DNA from: Pseudonocardia hierapolitana
GTDB lineage: Bacteria > Actinomycetota > Actinomycetes > Mycobacteriales > Pseudonocardiaceae
Assembly (NCBI RefSeq): GCF_007994075.1
Contig: NZ_VIWU01000001.1
Coordinates: 1,488,001-1,552,000 of the forward strand
DNA length: 64,000 nt
Direction of reading: 5' to 3'
Both the position numbers and the translations under genes were made by a program. Below are positions 17,454 through 26,305 of the stretch, piece by piece. Each line of letters begins with the position of its first letter. The first letter of the stretch is position 1. Under the pieces are notes generated by a model. That model saw only the letters and a list, made by a program, of their open reading frames with translations, searched no databases and had not been told where the DNA came from.

Positions 17454-17657
17454 CTACTCCGGCCCGTTGATGCAGTGGACCATGAACCCGGCGATGCCGG
17501 TGAACTCGGTCGGCTCGCTCTCCATCGCGGCGGCGTCGAGCACGCCACCCTCCATGATCCACTTGCCGAGGCCCGCGAGGGCGAACGCGATCGCCGACGC
17601 CTGGATCACGACCTCGATCGCGATCAGGTAGGCGAGCACACGGTAGACGGACTCCAT
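17454..17657 (-). CDS. Small membrane protein, apparently C-terminally truncated
   Basis: 67 residues from ATG 17657, with AAGGG 6 nt upstream. One clear transmembrane helix (YRVLAYLIAIEVVIQASAIAFALAGLGKW) precedes a short extracytoplasmic stretch with GGVLDAAAMES and then FTGIAGFMVHCINGPE, where the frame stops. The last part looks like the entry into a second and third membrane helix (GFM-H-ING is normally followed by more hydrophobic residues), so the gene seems to have lost its 3' half. What follows does not resume a membrane protein in any frame. Function unknown. Confidence 0.6.
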   Translation of the reverse strand: MESVYRVLAYLIAIEVVIQASAIAFALAGLGKWIMEGGVLDAAAMESEPTEFTGIAGFMVHCINGPE

Positions 17658-17769
17658 GGCCATCCCTTCGGCCGCAGGGGTGATGCAGGCAACCCGCCGG
17701 TGGCCCCGATGTCGTCAACCCGTTGAACAGGCCTGTTCAAGCCCCCGCGACAGGAGTAGAAGCGACGCC

Positions 17770-18147
17770 ATGCGCAGCGTCGTGCACTTCGAGATCCCCG
17801 CCGATGACGTGGCACGGGCGAAGGAGTTCTACAGGTCGGTCTTCGACTGGCAGATGCAGGACATGCCGGAGATGGACTACACGATCGTCCGGACCACGGA
17901 GGTCGACGAGGCCACCCAGATGCCCGCCGCGCCGGGCGCGGTCAACGGCGGCCTGATGCGCCGGAGCCAGGACACCCCGGCGCCGGTGCTCACCATCGAC
18001 GTCGAGTCGATCGACCAGGCGCTCAAGCAGGTCGAGGCGGCGGGCGGCCGGGTTGTCCGGGAGCGGACCGAGATCCCGGGGATGGGGGCGTACGCCTACT
18101 TCACCGACCCCGAGGGCAACACCCTCGGTCTGTGGGAGAACGGCTGA
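17770..18147 (+). CDS. VOC family (glyoxalase/bleomycin-resistance fold) protein
   Basis: 125 residues. Two beta-alpha-beta-beta-beta modules are visible: SVVHFEIPADDVARAKEFYRSVFDW opens the first, and VLTIDVESIDQALKQVEAAGG opens the second, ending in AYFTDPEGNTLGLWENG. The H and E metal positions of the fold (H6 region and E in GNTLGLWE) are present. VOC proteins include lyases, dioxygenases and antibiotic-binding proteins; nothing points to one substrate. It starts at ATG 17770 and stands alone between minus-strand genes. Confidence 0.85.
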   Translation: MRSVVHFEIPADDVARAKEFYRSVFDWQMQDMPEMDYTIVRTTEVDEATQMPAAPGAVNGGLMRRSQDTPAPVLTIDVESIDQALKQVEAAGGRVVRERTEIPGMGAYAYFTDPEGNTLGLWENG

Positions 18148-18302
18148 CAGCGCGGGACCGGCCGCGCATGATCGGTCCGAGATCGGCCTGACGGCCCTCC
18201 GCGGGGCGCACAGCGAGTCTCGGATCGATCGATCGTTCCGAGAGCTGGGCTTCCGCCCTTCGCTGGGCGCTCCGGCGCACCTCGCAACGATCACGGCCGC
18301 CG

Positions 18303-20066
18303 TCAGAACGGCGCGTCGTCGTCCTCGTCGGCCGGCGCAGCGGGAAGCCGGGCGAACGGGTCACGTGGCGCGCTCCCGTTCGCGCTGGAGCTGGACGGCG
18401 GCGGCCCTGCCGACTCCGAGAGCCGGGTGGCCCAGGCCGGGAACGGGAACTCGACGGCGAGCGGCACCGGGATCTCCGGCTGCGAGACGAACATCGTGCC
18501 CGGCTTGGCGAGGGTGGCGCGCTGCCGCTGCGACGGGGGCAGGAAGCCGTACTCGGGCCGCCCGGCCTCGGCGGGGTCGAGCCGTCCGACCACCTTCACC
18601 GAGGAGTTCGAGACGATCCGCCGCTCGACCTCGCTCGCCGTCTGCTGGGCGCCGATCAGGATGATCCCCAGCGAGCGGCCGCGCTCGGCGATGTCCAGCA
18701 GCACCTCCTTGATCGGGCTGGAACCCTCGCGCGGGGCGTACTTGTTCAGCTCGTCGATCATGGTGAAGAGCAGCCCGCCCGGCCCGGCGGCCTCCTTCTT
18801 GCGGGTCTCGGCCGCGAGCACCACACCCACGACGAACCGCTGCGCGCGCTCGGGGAGGTTGTGGAGGTCGACGACCGTGACCTGGTGGGCGTCGGTGCTC
18901 ACCCGGCGGCCCGGCGCGTCGGTGAGGTCGCCGCGCACGATCGAACGCAGCGGCCGCAGGCTCGAGCGCAGCCGCCGCAGGAACGCGTTGATCGTGCCGG
19001 TTCCGGTGACCGGGCCGGCCCAGTCGCGGCGCTCGTCCTCGTCGGTGAGCCGGTCGGAGACGAACTCGATCAGGTCGTCGTAGGTGCGCAGCACCTGGCC
19101 ACCGATGACGACGCCCCCGTCGCCGACGGGCATGGCCTCCCGCCGCAGCCGGGCCGCAACCTGGTGGATCACCATCGTGTACTGGTTGCGCTCGTCCTCG
19201 GCGTCGGCGAAGACGTAGGGCAGCAGCTCCTCGGCGCAGAACTCGGCGAGCGTCCACCAGAACGCGCTCACCCCGCTGGTGCGGCCCGAGACGAACGGGC
19301 GACCCGACAGGTCGTCGGGCGTGGGCGGGGCGAAGAAGCCCGCGGACGAGAACGGGCCCGCGGGCAACCCGACCGTCGCGTAGGCCGACATCAGGTCCTC
19401 GTCCAGCTTGGTGTTGGCGTGGTCGAGGAACAGCAGGTCTTCACCCTTGACGCTGAAGACCAGCGCCTTCGCGTTCACCGACCGGCGCCCGAGCACCCCG
19501 CTGCGGAAGATCGAGTACAGCAGGAAGAGCGCGAAGCTGGTCTTCGTCGCGACGCCGGAGATTCCGCTGATCGAGACGTGCCCGCCGCGCGTGCCGTCGA
19601 GGAACTCGAGGTTGACGTAGATCGGGGCGCCGTCGCGGCCGAGCCCGACCGGGACCTTGAGGTCCATCTGGTCGAAGTACAGCGCCCGCGCCCGCTCCTC
19701 ACCGGTCGCCCGGGTCGCGATCGAACCCGGCGTGGGCGGCACGTAGCACTCCGGCTCCACCCGCGTGGTGGTCACCTCGGCGATCTCCTGCACCTGCGCG
19801 GGCAGCACGCCGTCGGCGATGAGGAAGACGTCCGAGCCGAACGTCGCCCCCTCGTGCCGCGCACGGACCTCGGTGACGACGCCTGCGGTCATCACCGGCC
19901 CGATCCCCGGAACCGGGCGCACGGTGACCACGACGTCGTCGAGCTGCAGGTACTGCTCGGGCGCGAGCGCCACGCTGAACTGCAGCGGCGTGGAGTCCTC
20001 CGTGCCGACCACGCGGCCGACGGCGGGGGCGGATGCGTCGGACCGTGTGACGTCTGGCCGTGTCAC
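18303..20066 (-). CDS. HerA-like DNA translocase ATPase
   Basis: 587 residues from GTG 20066. An N-terminal beta-barrel (HAS-barrel-like, about 15-110: VGRVVGTEDSTPLQFSVAL, VMTAGVVTEV) is typical of HerA. The P-loop is the variant HVSISGISGVATKTSFALFLL, which keeps K and T but lacks the usual G before K. Walker B is LLFTMIDELNKYAPREGSSP, and AQQTASEVERRIVSNSSVKVVGRLD is the C-terminal sensor region. HerA hexamers pump DNA and partner with NurA. The NurA-like, SbcC and SbcD genes lie on the same strand within 6 kb, supporting a DNA-end-resection role. A C-terminal Ser/Asp-rich tail follows. Confidence 0.82.
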   Translation of the reverse strand: MTRPDVTRSDASAPAVGRVVGTEDSTPLQFSVALAPEQYLQLDDVVVTVRPVPGIGPVMTAGVVTEVRARHEGATFGSDVFLIADGVLPAQVQEIAEVTTTRVEPECYVPPTPGSIATRATGEERARALYFDQMDLKVPVGLGRDGAPIYVNLEFLDGTRGGHVSISGISGVATKTSFALFLLYSIFRSGVLGRRSVNAKALVFSVKGEDLLFLDHANTKLDEDLMSAYATVGLPAGPFSSAGFFAPPTPDDLSGRPFVSGRTSGVSAFWWTLAEFCAEELLPYVFADAEDERNQYTMVIHQVAARLRREAMPVGDGGVVIGGQVLRTYDDLIEFVSDRLTDEDERRDWAGPVTGTGTINAFLRRLRSSLRPLRSIVRGDLTDAPGRRVSTDAHQVTVVDLHNLPERAQRFVVGVVLAAETRKKEAAGPGGLLFTMIDELNKYAPREGSSPIKEVLLDIAERGRSLGIILIGAQQTASEVERRIVSNSSVKVVGRLDPAEAGRPEYGFLPPSQRQRATLAKPGTMFVSQPEIPVPLAVEFPFPAWATRLSESAGPPPSSSSANGSAPRDPFARLPAAPADEDDDAPF

Positions 20067-20344
20067 TGTGCCTCCGCTTCGCTCCAGGTGGCCCGCGAGC
20101 GGGCCGGCGCGGTCGACGATAGCGACCCGTGGCCCCAGGGACGCGCAGGCCGTCCGGTGCGGCGAGCGCGCTCGTCCACCTCGCGGCGCCGCCTGGACGG
20201 TCCTCGCGGTCATCGCCACAACGGAGCCCCGCACGCTCGCGGTCGGGCCGCGGCGGTAGCAGCCCGTAAACGACCATGAGCGGTGGGCTACCTCCTGCTG
20301 ATGCCGTTCGGTAATCTGCCGATCACCTGTCGTGAGGAGCTCGG

Positions 20345-20962
20345 ATGACGCACGACGAGCTCGAGCGGTTCGTCGCCCGGATGCTGGAAGCGCTGTGCCG
20401 GGAGATGTGGGGTTTCGCCCCGCGGATGATCCCGCACATCGTCCGCAGTCTTGGTCCTGGCCGGTCCGTGCTGTGGTTCGCCGCCAACATGCCTCGCCTG
20501 CTGTGGACGATGTACGTCCTCGGCCCGCTGCGCACGCACCTGGCCGCCGTCGCCGTCTCACTGCACAACGGCTGCACGTACTGCGCCTATGGCCACGCCT
20601 TCGCCCTCGAGCTGATCTACCTGCGTGACCGCGGGCACCTCTTCCCCGTCGACGCCCGCACCCTCTCCGGATGGCAGGACCTGCCGCCCCGGGAGCTCGG
20701 CCGGCGGCTGCGCCGGGTGCTGCAGGAGGCCGGGCTGCACGCCGAGACGCTCTGGGTCGACCGCACGCTCGCGCTCGCCGCGGGCGTCGCCCGGCCCGTC
20801 GACGCGGACGAGGCCCGGATCGCCCACCTGGTCCGCATGGTGGGCCGGATGAACCGGATCGCCGTCGAGGCGGGGGTCGAGCCGGACGAGGCCCAGAACC
20901 CGGTCAACAAGGACCACAGGCTCAAGAAGCGCTACACGCAGCTGCGCGCCGCCACCGGCTAG
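20345..20962 (+). CDS. AhpD-like/carboxymuconolactone decarboxylase family protein
   Basis: 205 residues, all helical. VAVSLHNGCTYCAYGHAFALELI holds the C-x-x-C plus downstream H that defines AhpD-type peroxidase-like proteins, in which the two cysteines act as a redox pair. The rest does not fix a substrate. ATG 20345 follows GAGGAG. It precedes the O-methyltransferase by 10 bp and is probably co-transcribed with it. Confidence 0.7.
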   Translation: MTHDELERFVARMLEALCREMWGFAPRMIPHIVRSLGPGRSVLWFAANMPRLLWTMYVLGPLRTHLAAVAVSLHNGCTYCAYGHAFALELIYLRDRGHLFPVDARTLSGWQDLPPRELGRRLRRVLQEAGLHAETLWVDRTLALAAGVARPVDADEARIAHLVRMVGRMNRIAVEAGVEPDEAQNPVNKDHRLKKRYTQLRAATG

Positions 20963-20972
20963 CGTCGTCGGC

Positions 20973-22010
20973 GTGGTCGACATCCCCGATCCGACCGTCC
21001 TCTATCGGGTACGCGACAGCGTGTACGCCGCGGACCTCCTCATCGCCGCCGTCGCCGAGCTCGACCTCTTCACGTGGCTGGCCGGCCACGGCCCGGTACC
21101 CGCCACCGAGCTGTGCGCCGGACTGGGGCTGGCCGAGCGGCCGGCCGACGTGCTGCTGACGTACTGCGCCGCGCTCGGTCTCGTTGACCGCGACGTCGAC
21201 GCGGACGACCGGATCGCGCTCGCCGAGCTCGGCCGCCTACACCTGGTGGCGGGTTCACCGTTCGACCTCCGCGCCTACTACGGCTCGCTGGTCGAACGGC
21301 CCGCCGTGCGCGAGCTGGCGAAGGTGCTGCGGACGGGGTCGCCCGCGGCATGGGCCAGCACCGGTGCGGGCGGGGACCAGGACTGGTCGGGCCGCCTCGA
21401 CGACCCGGCCTTCGCCGAGCGGATCACCGCGGCCATGGACGCACGTGGTGCCTTCCTCGCCCCCGCACTCGCCGCAGCGATCCGCGACCTCCCGGTCACG
21501 GCGCTCCTCGACGTCGCGGGCAGCTCGGGCGTGTACTCGGCCGCTGTGCTGGCCGACCGCGCCCATGGGCGTGCCGCGGTGTTCGAGCGCCCACCGGTGG
21601 ACGCGGCCGCGCGGACCCTCCTGCGGTCCCGTGGACTGGCGGACCGCATCGAGGTGATCACCGGTGACATGTTCGCCGATCCCTTCCCCGCCGGGTTCGA
21701 CGCGCACCTGTACTCGCACGTCCTGCACGACTGGGACGCGCCCCGCGTCGAGCGGCTCATGGCCTCGTCGTTCGTGGCGCTGGCGCCCGGCGGGTGGCTG
21801 ATCGAGCACGACACCCACGTCGACGCCGACAAGTGCGGGCCGCTCGCCGTGGCCGAGTACTCGGTACTCCTGATGCACTCGACGCCAGGAAAGTGCTGGT
21901 CGGTGCGCGAGCTGGCCGAGATGGCCGCGCGCGCCGGGTTCGTCGACGTCGAGCACCGGCCGACGGCGGGCGACCGGGGAGTGCTGCTCGCCCGCAAGCC
22001 GGCTCGATGA
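20973..22010 (+). CDS. Methyltransferase of the O-methyltransferase (AcnA/CrtF) family
   Basis: 345 residues from GTG 20973. The N-terminal winged-helix dimerisation domain (AADLLIAAVAELDLFTWLA, PVPATELCAGLGLAERPADVLLTYCAALGLV) is followed by a Rossmann domain. That domain has LLDVAGSSGVYSAAVLA (motif I, with VAGSSG in place of the usual DVGGGxG), VITGDMF, AHLYSHVLHDWD with the catalytic-type HDW, and LAPGGWLIEHD. Relatives methylate hydroxyl groups of polyketides, phenols and other secondary metabolites. No biosynthetic cluster is adjacent. Coupled to the AhpD-like gene. Confidence 0.8.
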   Translation: MVDIPDPTVLYRVRDSVYAADLLIAAVAELDLFTWLAGHGPVPATELCAGLGLAERPADVLLTYCAALGLVDRDVDADDRIALAELGRLHLVAGSPFDLRAYYGSLVERPAVRELAKVLRTGSPAAWASTGAGGDQDWSGRLDDPAFAERITAAMDARGAFLAPALAAAIRDLPVTALLDVAGSSGVYSAAVLADRAHGRAAVFERPPVDAAARTLLRSRGLADRIEVITGDMFADPFPAGFDAHLYSHVLHDWDAPRVERLMASSFVALAPGGWLIEHDTHVDADKCGPLAVAEYSVLLMHSTPGKCWSVRELAEMAARAGFVDVEHRPTAGDRGVLLARKPAR

Positions 22011-22262
22011 GCTGACGCGGTTCGCGGCGGGTCCGCGCAGGGCGTGCGTTCCGGAACGTCGCCCCGCCCGCACCCGGCTGGACGAGGCCGCATCACCGGG
22101 TCTTGCGACCCCGCCACTCAGCCCTTCCCCGGAAGATCCGTGAGGTCGACCCCTGGACCGGGCCCGGTGGCCCCTTTGACCGCCCGCGGCTTCGGACGGC
22201 CGCGAGCGCAACCAGAGGATCGCCTACGTCCACTGATCGAGTTCGGACTCACTCGTCCAGGA

Positions 22263-23228
22263 TCAGCTCTGGACGAGCCGCTCCAGGATCCGCTGGTAGA
22301 CCCCTTCCGCCGACCAGCGCCGATGGCGCTTCCACAGCGTCTGCCACGGGCCGAACTCGACGGGCAGGTCCCGCCACGGGCAGCCGGTGCGGTAGCGCCA
22401 GAAGATGCCCTCGAGGGTCTGGCGGTGGTCGCGCGACGGCCGTCCCCGCCGGCCCGCACTCGACGGGAGCGCCGGCTCGATGAGCTCCCACAGCTCGTCG
22501 CTGATCGCGGGCACGCGCTCGACCCCCGCGATCGGGAGACACGGCTCCGGATCCGCGGCGCGCTCGACGGCGTCGCGGGGCTGCGGACACTCCCCGATCG
22601 CGACGAGCTGCTCGAAGGTGACCGCGACCGGCGGCAGCGGGGCACCACCGTCGCGCGGCCGGAGCCCGTCGAGCGCGATGGCCAGGTGGCGCCGCCACGC
22701 GTCGGGAGCCACCTGCGCGGTGGCGGCCACCACCTGCTGCAGCGCGTACATGACGACCATCAGGTCGGTGAACTCGACGTCGGCGCGGACCGCGCCCTGG
22801 CGCTGCGCGTTGCGGAACAGGGTCTCGGCGAGGCCCATCGCGCGCATGCACAGCTCGTTGAGCGCGGGCGACTCCGCCATACCGCGGGTGACCAGGTCGG
22901 CGAACGCCTTGTCGGTGGCGAACGCGGCGCCGGTCTCCTCGAGCCAGGTGGTCAACGCGTCCCACGCGTCGGGGATCTGCAGGACGCGCTCGCGGATCTC
23001 CTCCAGCTCGCTGCCATACTCCGCGAAGACCGCCTCGCACAGCACCTCCCGGGTCGGAAAGTGCCGATACAGTGTGGCGTTGCCCACACCCGCTCGGCGC
23101 GCGATCTCCCCCAGCGAGGCGTCGAGACCCTGCTCGCGCATCACTTCCCGGGCGGATTCCAGCAGGCGGCGGCGGTTGCGCCGAGCGTCGCTGCGCAGCC
23201 CGGGCCGGGCATCGGGGAGTGCGGTCAT
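22263..23228 (-). CDS. TetR regulator fused to a transposase N-terminal fragment
   Basis: 321 residues. Residues 1-190 are a normal TetR repressor (RRLLESAREVMREQGLDASLGEIARRAGVGNATLYRHFPTREVL, then a helical ligand domain ending near LAIALDGLRP). Residues about 240-321 (ISDELWELIEPALPSS, GRPSRDHRQTLEGIFWRYRTGCPWRDLP, FGPWQTLWKRHRRW) are the DUF4096 helix-turn-helix found at the N-terminus of IS5-type transposases. The frame is continuous through a linker. The rest of the transposase is absent. This looks like an insertion-sequence remnant that replaced the repressor's stop. It is divergent from the MFS exporter, its likely target. Confidence 0.8.
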   Translation of the reverse strand: MTALPDARPGLRSDARRNRRRLLESAREVMREQGLDASLGEIARRAGVGNATLYRHFPTREVLCEAVFAEYGSELEEIRERVLQIPDAWDALTTWLEETGAAFATDKAFADLVTRGMAESPALNELCMRAMGLAETLFRNAQRQGAVRADVEFTDLMVVMYALQQVVAATAQVAPDAWRRHLAIALDGLRPRDGGAPLPPVAVTFEQLVAIGECPQPRDAVERAADPEPCLPIAGVERVPAISDELWELIEPALPSSAGRRGRPSRDHRQTLEGIFWRYRTGCPWRDLPVEFGPWQTLWKRHRRWSAEGVYQRILERLVQS

Positions 23229-23236
23229 CGGTCGTG

Positions 23237-23242
23237 ATTATA
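23237..23242 (-). promoter_or_regulatory. Possible -10 element for a leaderless tetR transcript
   Basis: TATAAT on the minus strand ends 8 nt before the ATG at 23228, so transcription would begin at or within 1-2 nt of the start codon. Leaderless mRNAs are common in actinobacteria. No convincing -35 is seen. The same AT-rich patch is a likely place for repressor binding between the two divergent genes. Confidence 0.35.
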
Positions 23243-23365
23243 TCAACAAAACGTGGCAGGCCCCCCGATTCCGCCGGTACAGTGTCCGCAGTTCACCGGG
23301 GAGGACCCCCGCTTCTGTCGGGCAGCGTCGCACGGCACCACCTCCGGGTTTCGAGGGGCAAGTTC

Positions 23366-24973
23366 ATGACCAAGTCGCTGGACGACGAGCTCGTCCGCGC
23401 GGATGAGCGGCGCACGGACGGCGCGCGCCCCACCCCGCCGCCCAGCAAGCCGCCGGCCCCTCCGCCGCCGCCCGCTCCCCCGGCGACGGGGTGGGGCCTC
23501 CCGCTCGCCGTGCTGATCACCGGCATGTTCATGTCCGTGCTGGACCTCAGCATCGTGAACGTCGCGATCCCGTCGATCCGCAAGGACCTGGGCGCCAGCA
23601 TCGAGAGCGTCCAGTGGATCAGCACCGCCTACAGCCTCACCGAGGGCGTCATGGTGCCGGCCAGCGCGTGGCTGGGCGCGCGGTTCGGCCTCAAGCGCCT
23701 CTACGTCGCGCTGATCGTGCTCTTCACGATCGCGTCGCTCCTGTGTGCCCTGTCCACCGGGCTGGGCGGGCTGATCGGGTTCCGGATCCTGCAGGCGATC
23801 CCCGGTGGGGTCCTGCCCGTGACCTGCATGACCATCCTCTTCCGCATCGTGCCGAAGGAGAAGCTCGGCGCCGCGATGGGCATGTACGGGCTGGGCATCG
23901 TCGTCGCGCCGGGCATCGGCCCCACGCTCGGCGGGTACCTCGTCGAGCACACGAACTGGCGGGTGATCTTCCTGATCAACGTGCCGGTCGGCATCCTCGG
24001 CGCGATCGCGGCCGCCCTCTGGCTGACGAAGTTCCCGGCCGAGAAGAGCAAGCCCTTCGACTACGTCGGGTTCCTCTGCATCGCCGCCAGCCTGTTCTCC
24101 CTGCTGCTCGCGCTCGAGGAGGGCGACAACTGGGGATGGACCGACTACCGCACCGTGATGCTGTTCCTCGGCGCGGCCGTGTTCATGGCGCTGTTCATCG
24201 TGGTCGAGCTGCACGTCGAGCACCCCGTGCTCGACATCCGGGTCTTCAAGTACTGGCCGTACGTCAACTCGCTCCTGCTGATCAGCGCGATGTCGATCGG
24301 CCTGTTCGCGGTGCTGTTCTACGTCCCGTCCTTCCTGCAGGACGCGCAGGGCTGGACCCCGCTGAACACCGGCATCACCCTGCTGCCGCAGGCCCTCGCG
24401 ATGGCGCTGCTGATGCCGTTCGCCGGCCTGCTCTACGACAAGATCGGCGCCCGCTTGCCGGCCGTCTTCGGGCTGGCGCTGGTCGGGAGCGGGATCCTGC
24501 TGCTGTCCCGGATCAACGTCGACATCACCCGTGGGGAGCTCATCCTCGGGATGGTCGTCATGGCCACCGGGATGGCACTGGGCATGATGCCGATCATGAC
24601 CGGCGGCCTGTCCGTCCTCCCGCCGGACGTCTCCGACAGCGGCAGCGCGTTCAACACGCTCACCCAGCGCGTGAGCTCCGCGCTCGGCCTCGCCATGATG
24701 ACCGCGCTCGTCCAGGACAACAGCGCGCAGTTCATGGCCGACCGGTCCAACCTGATGGAATCCGGATCGAGCCCCGAGTACATCGAGATGCAGCAGCAGG
24801 GGACCACCGGCCTGCTCCCGATGTACCAGGAGATGGCCGGGCAGGTCCAGGCGGCGGCCTACAGCAGCGGGTTCTTCATCGCCGGCTCGCTCACGCTGGT
24901 CGGCGTGGTCCTGGCGCTCTTCCTGCGCTCGGGGAAGCCCGCCGGAGGCGGCGACCGCCCCGTAGCCCACTAG
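23366..24973 (+). CDS. MFS drug exporter, EmrB/QacA (DHA2, 14-TM) family
   Basis: 535 residues. A Pro-rich cytoplasmic N-terminus (about 25-45) precedes 14 predicted membrane helices. Signature motifs are LDLSIVNVAIPSI in TM1, WISTAYSLTEGVMVPASAWLGARFGLKRLY (motif A), FRILQAIPGGVLPV, and GLGIVVAPGIGPTLGGYL (motif C of antiporters). It is a proton-driven exporter of toxic compounds. ATG 23366 has GAGGGG upstream. Divergent from the TetR-transposase fusion gene, which probably represses it. If the fusion has damaged repressor function, the pump would be constitutive. Confidence 0.9.
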   Translation: MTKSLDDELVRADERRTDGARPTPPPSKPPAPPPPPAPPATGWGLPLAVLITGMFMSVLDLSIVNVAIPSIRKDLGASIESVQWISTAYSLTEGVMVPASAWLGARFGLKRLYVALIVLFTIASLLCALSTGLGGLIGFRILQAIPGGVLPVTCMTILFRIVPKEKLGAAMGMYGLGIVVAPGIGPTLGGYLVEHTNWRVIFLINVPVGILGAIAAALWLTKFPAEKSKPFDYVGFLCIAASLFSLLLALEEGDNWGWTDYRTVMLFLGAAVFMALFIVVELHVEHPVLDIRVFKYWPYVNSLLLISAMSIGLFAVLFYVPSFLQDAQGWTPLNTGITLLPQALAMALLMPFAGLLYDKIGARLPAVFGLALVGSGILLLSRINVDITRGELILGMVVMATGMALGMMPIMTGGLSVLPPDVSDSGSAFNTLTQRVSSALGLAMMTALVQDNSAQFMADRSNLMESGSSPEYIEMQQQGTTGLLPMYQEMAGQVQAAAYSSGFFIAGSLTLVGVVLALFLRSGKPAGGGDRPVAH

Positions 24974-24977
24974 AAAT

Positions 24978-25030
24978 CCGACGAGCGGCGCGTTCGTCGG
25001 TACCTATCCGACGAACGCGCCGTTCGTCGG
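24978..25030. terminator. Bidirectional terminator hairpin
   Basis: A 23-bp stem (arms 24978-25000 and 25008-25030, one mismatch) closes a 7-nt loop, tacctat. It sits between the convergent MFS and YeeE/YedE genes. No T-run follows, which is normal for GC-rich actinobacterial terminators. Confidence 0.75.
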
Positions 25031-25045
25031 AACCCGTCGGTCCCC

Positions 25046-26305
25046 TCAGCAGACCGAGTCGGACGGCTTCGGGTTGGCCAGGCCGAAGAGGCTCCTGGCG
25101 CGCAGGCCCACCCAGGTGCCGGCCAGTGCGGCGAGGCCCCAGACCCAGCCGGACAGGCTGCCGGACGCGATGCCGGCCAGGTACGCCCCGATGTTGCAGC
25201 CGCTGGCCAGCCGCGCGCCGATCCCCATGACGATCCCGCCGATCACCGCGGCCAGCGCTGTGCGCCACGGGATGGACCGGTGCATCACCCAGGCCCCACC
25301 GGCGGTGGCCGCGAGCGCCGCCCCGATCATGATCCCGATGTCGGTGAGCGAGGTCTTGTCGGCGAGAACCGGGCCGGCGAGCGACTTGGCCTGCGCGGGC
25401 TGCTGCCAGTAGGCCCACGTCTCCGGATGCAGGCCGATCGCCTGCAGCGCCTTGGCGCCCCACAGCGCGAACGCGCTCGTGATGCCCCAGGCACCGCCCG
25501 AGACCACGAGCACACCCGCGCCGAGCACGGCGAGGGTCACCGCACCGACCCACAGCGGCCACGACCCGCGCAGGATCCGGGCCGCACCCCGCGCCGTGGG
25601 CGGCACGCCGGTGGGCGGCGGGTTGCGGCGGGCCTGCACGGCCCGGCTGACCGCGACGACGGCGAGCAGCGCCACGATCGTGACCGCCCACGACCCGAAC
25701 CAGCCGATGTGCTCGGACAGGACCAAGGCCGGCAGCGCAGGCAGGTCGGAGACCAGCGGGTAGGCCCAGGTGTAGAGGACCGATCCCGTGATGAAGCCGA
25801 AGAGCGTCAGCACGATCGTGCTCTGGCCGGAGCCGACGGCGAACAGCGTGCCGGACGCGCAGGCGCCGCCGAGCTGCATGCCGATCCCGAACAGGAACGC
25901 GCCGAGCACGAGCCCGACCCCGAGCGGCCCGGCCGACGGCGCGGGCTCCGACCCGAACAGGCCCGTGCCCGTGCCGATGATCAGGGCGAACAGCGTGGCG
26001 GTCGTGCCGAGCAGCACGGCGTGGGCGCGCAGGCCCGCCCCGTTGCCGACGGCCACGAGCTGGCGCCAGGCCGAGGTGAAGCCGAAGCGGGAGTGGAAGA
26101 GGGCGACGCCGAGCCCGACGCCGAGCGCGAGCAGGACCGCCTGCCGGGCGCCGTGGGCGAGCCCGACATAGCTGACGAGCGCGGCGCCGAGCACGCCGAT
26201 CGCGGCGAGCGGGCGCCACTGTGCGGGCGCGGCGGGATCGGGGACGGGCGGGACCGCGCAGGTGGGCGCGGGTGCGAGGAACGAGCGGGCAGGTGCGGTC
26301 GTCAC
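25046..26305 (-). CDS. YeeE/YedE family sulfur-compound transporter
   Basis: 419 residues from GTG 26305 (GAGG 8 nt upstream). About ten hydrophobic helices carry two pseudo-repeats, each with the conserved cysteine loop of the family: GGACASGTLFAVGSG and ARLASGCNIGAYLAGIASG. In characterised relatives these cysteines relay thiosulfate across the membrane. A helical insertion (IGLHPETWAYWQQPAQAK) lies between the halves. No TusA-like or rhodanese partner is encoded next door, so the substrate is thiosulfate or another sulfur species by family only. Confidence 0.85.
   Translation of the reverse strand: MTTAPARSFLAPAPTCAVPPVPDPAAPAQWRPLAAIGVLGAALVSYVGLAHGARQAVLLALGVGLGVALFHSRFGFTSAWRQLVAVGNGAGLRAHAVLLGTTATLFALIIGTGTGLFGSEPAPSAGPLGVGLVLGAFLFGIGMQLGGACASGTLFAVGSGQSTIVLTLFGFITGSVLYTWAYPLVSDLPALPALVLSEHIGWFGSWAVTIVALLAVVAVSRAVQARRNPPPTGVPPTARGAARILRGSWPLWVGAVTLAVLGAGVLVVSGGAWGITSAFALWGAKALQAIGLHPETWAYWQQPAQAKSLAGPVLADKTSLTDIGIMIGAALAATAGGAWVMHRSIPWRTALAAVIGGIVMGIGARLASGCNIGAYLAGIASGSLSGWVWGLAALAGTWVGLRARSLFGLANPKPSDSVC

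Noticed and set aside
22011..22262. Continuation of the IS5-type transposase beyond the TetR fusion stop
   Set aside because: No DDE catalytic motif or recognisable transposase text was found in any frame of this 252-bp gap. GRPKPRAV and similar strings are too short to call.
23243..24970. 575-codon open frame antisense to the MFS exporter
   Set aside because: It mirrors a 14-helix transporter with intact motifs. The antisense product is Arg/Gln/His-rich with no domain.
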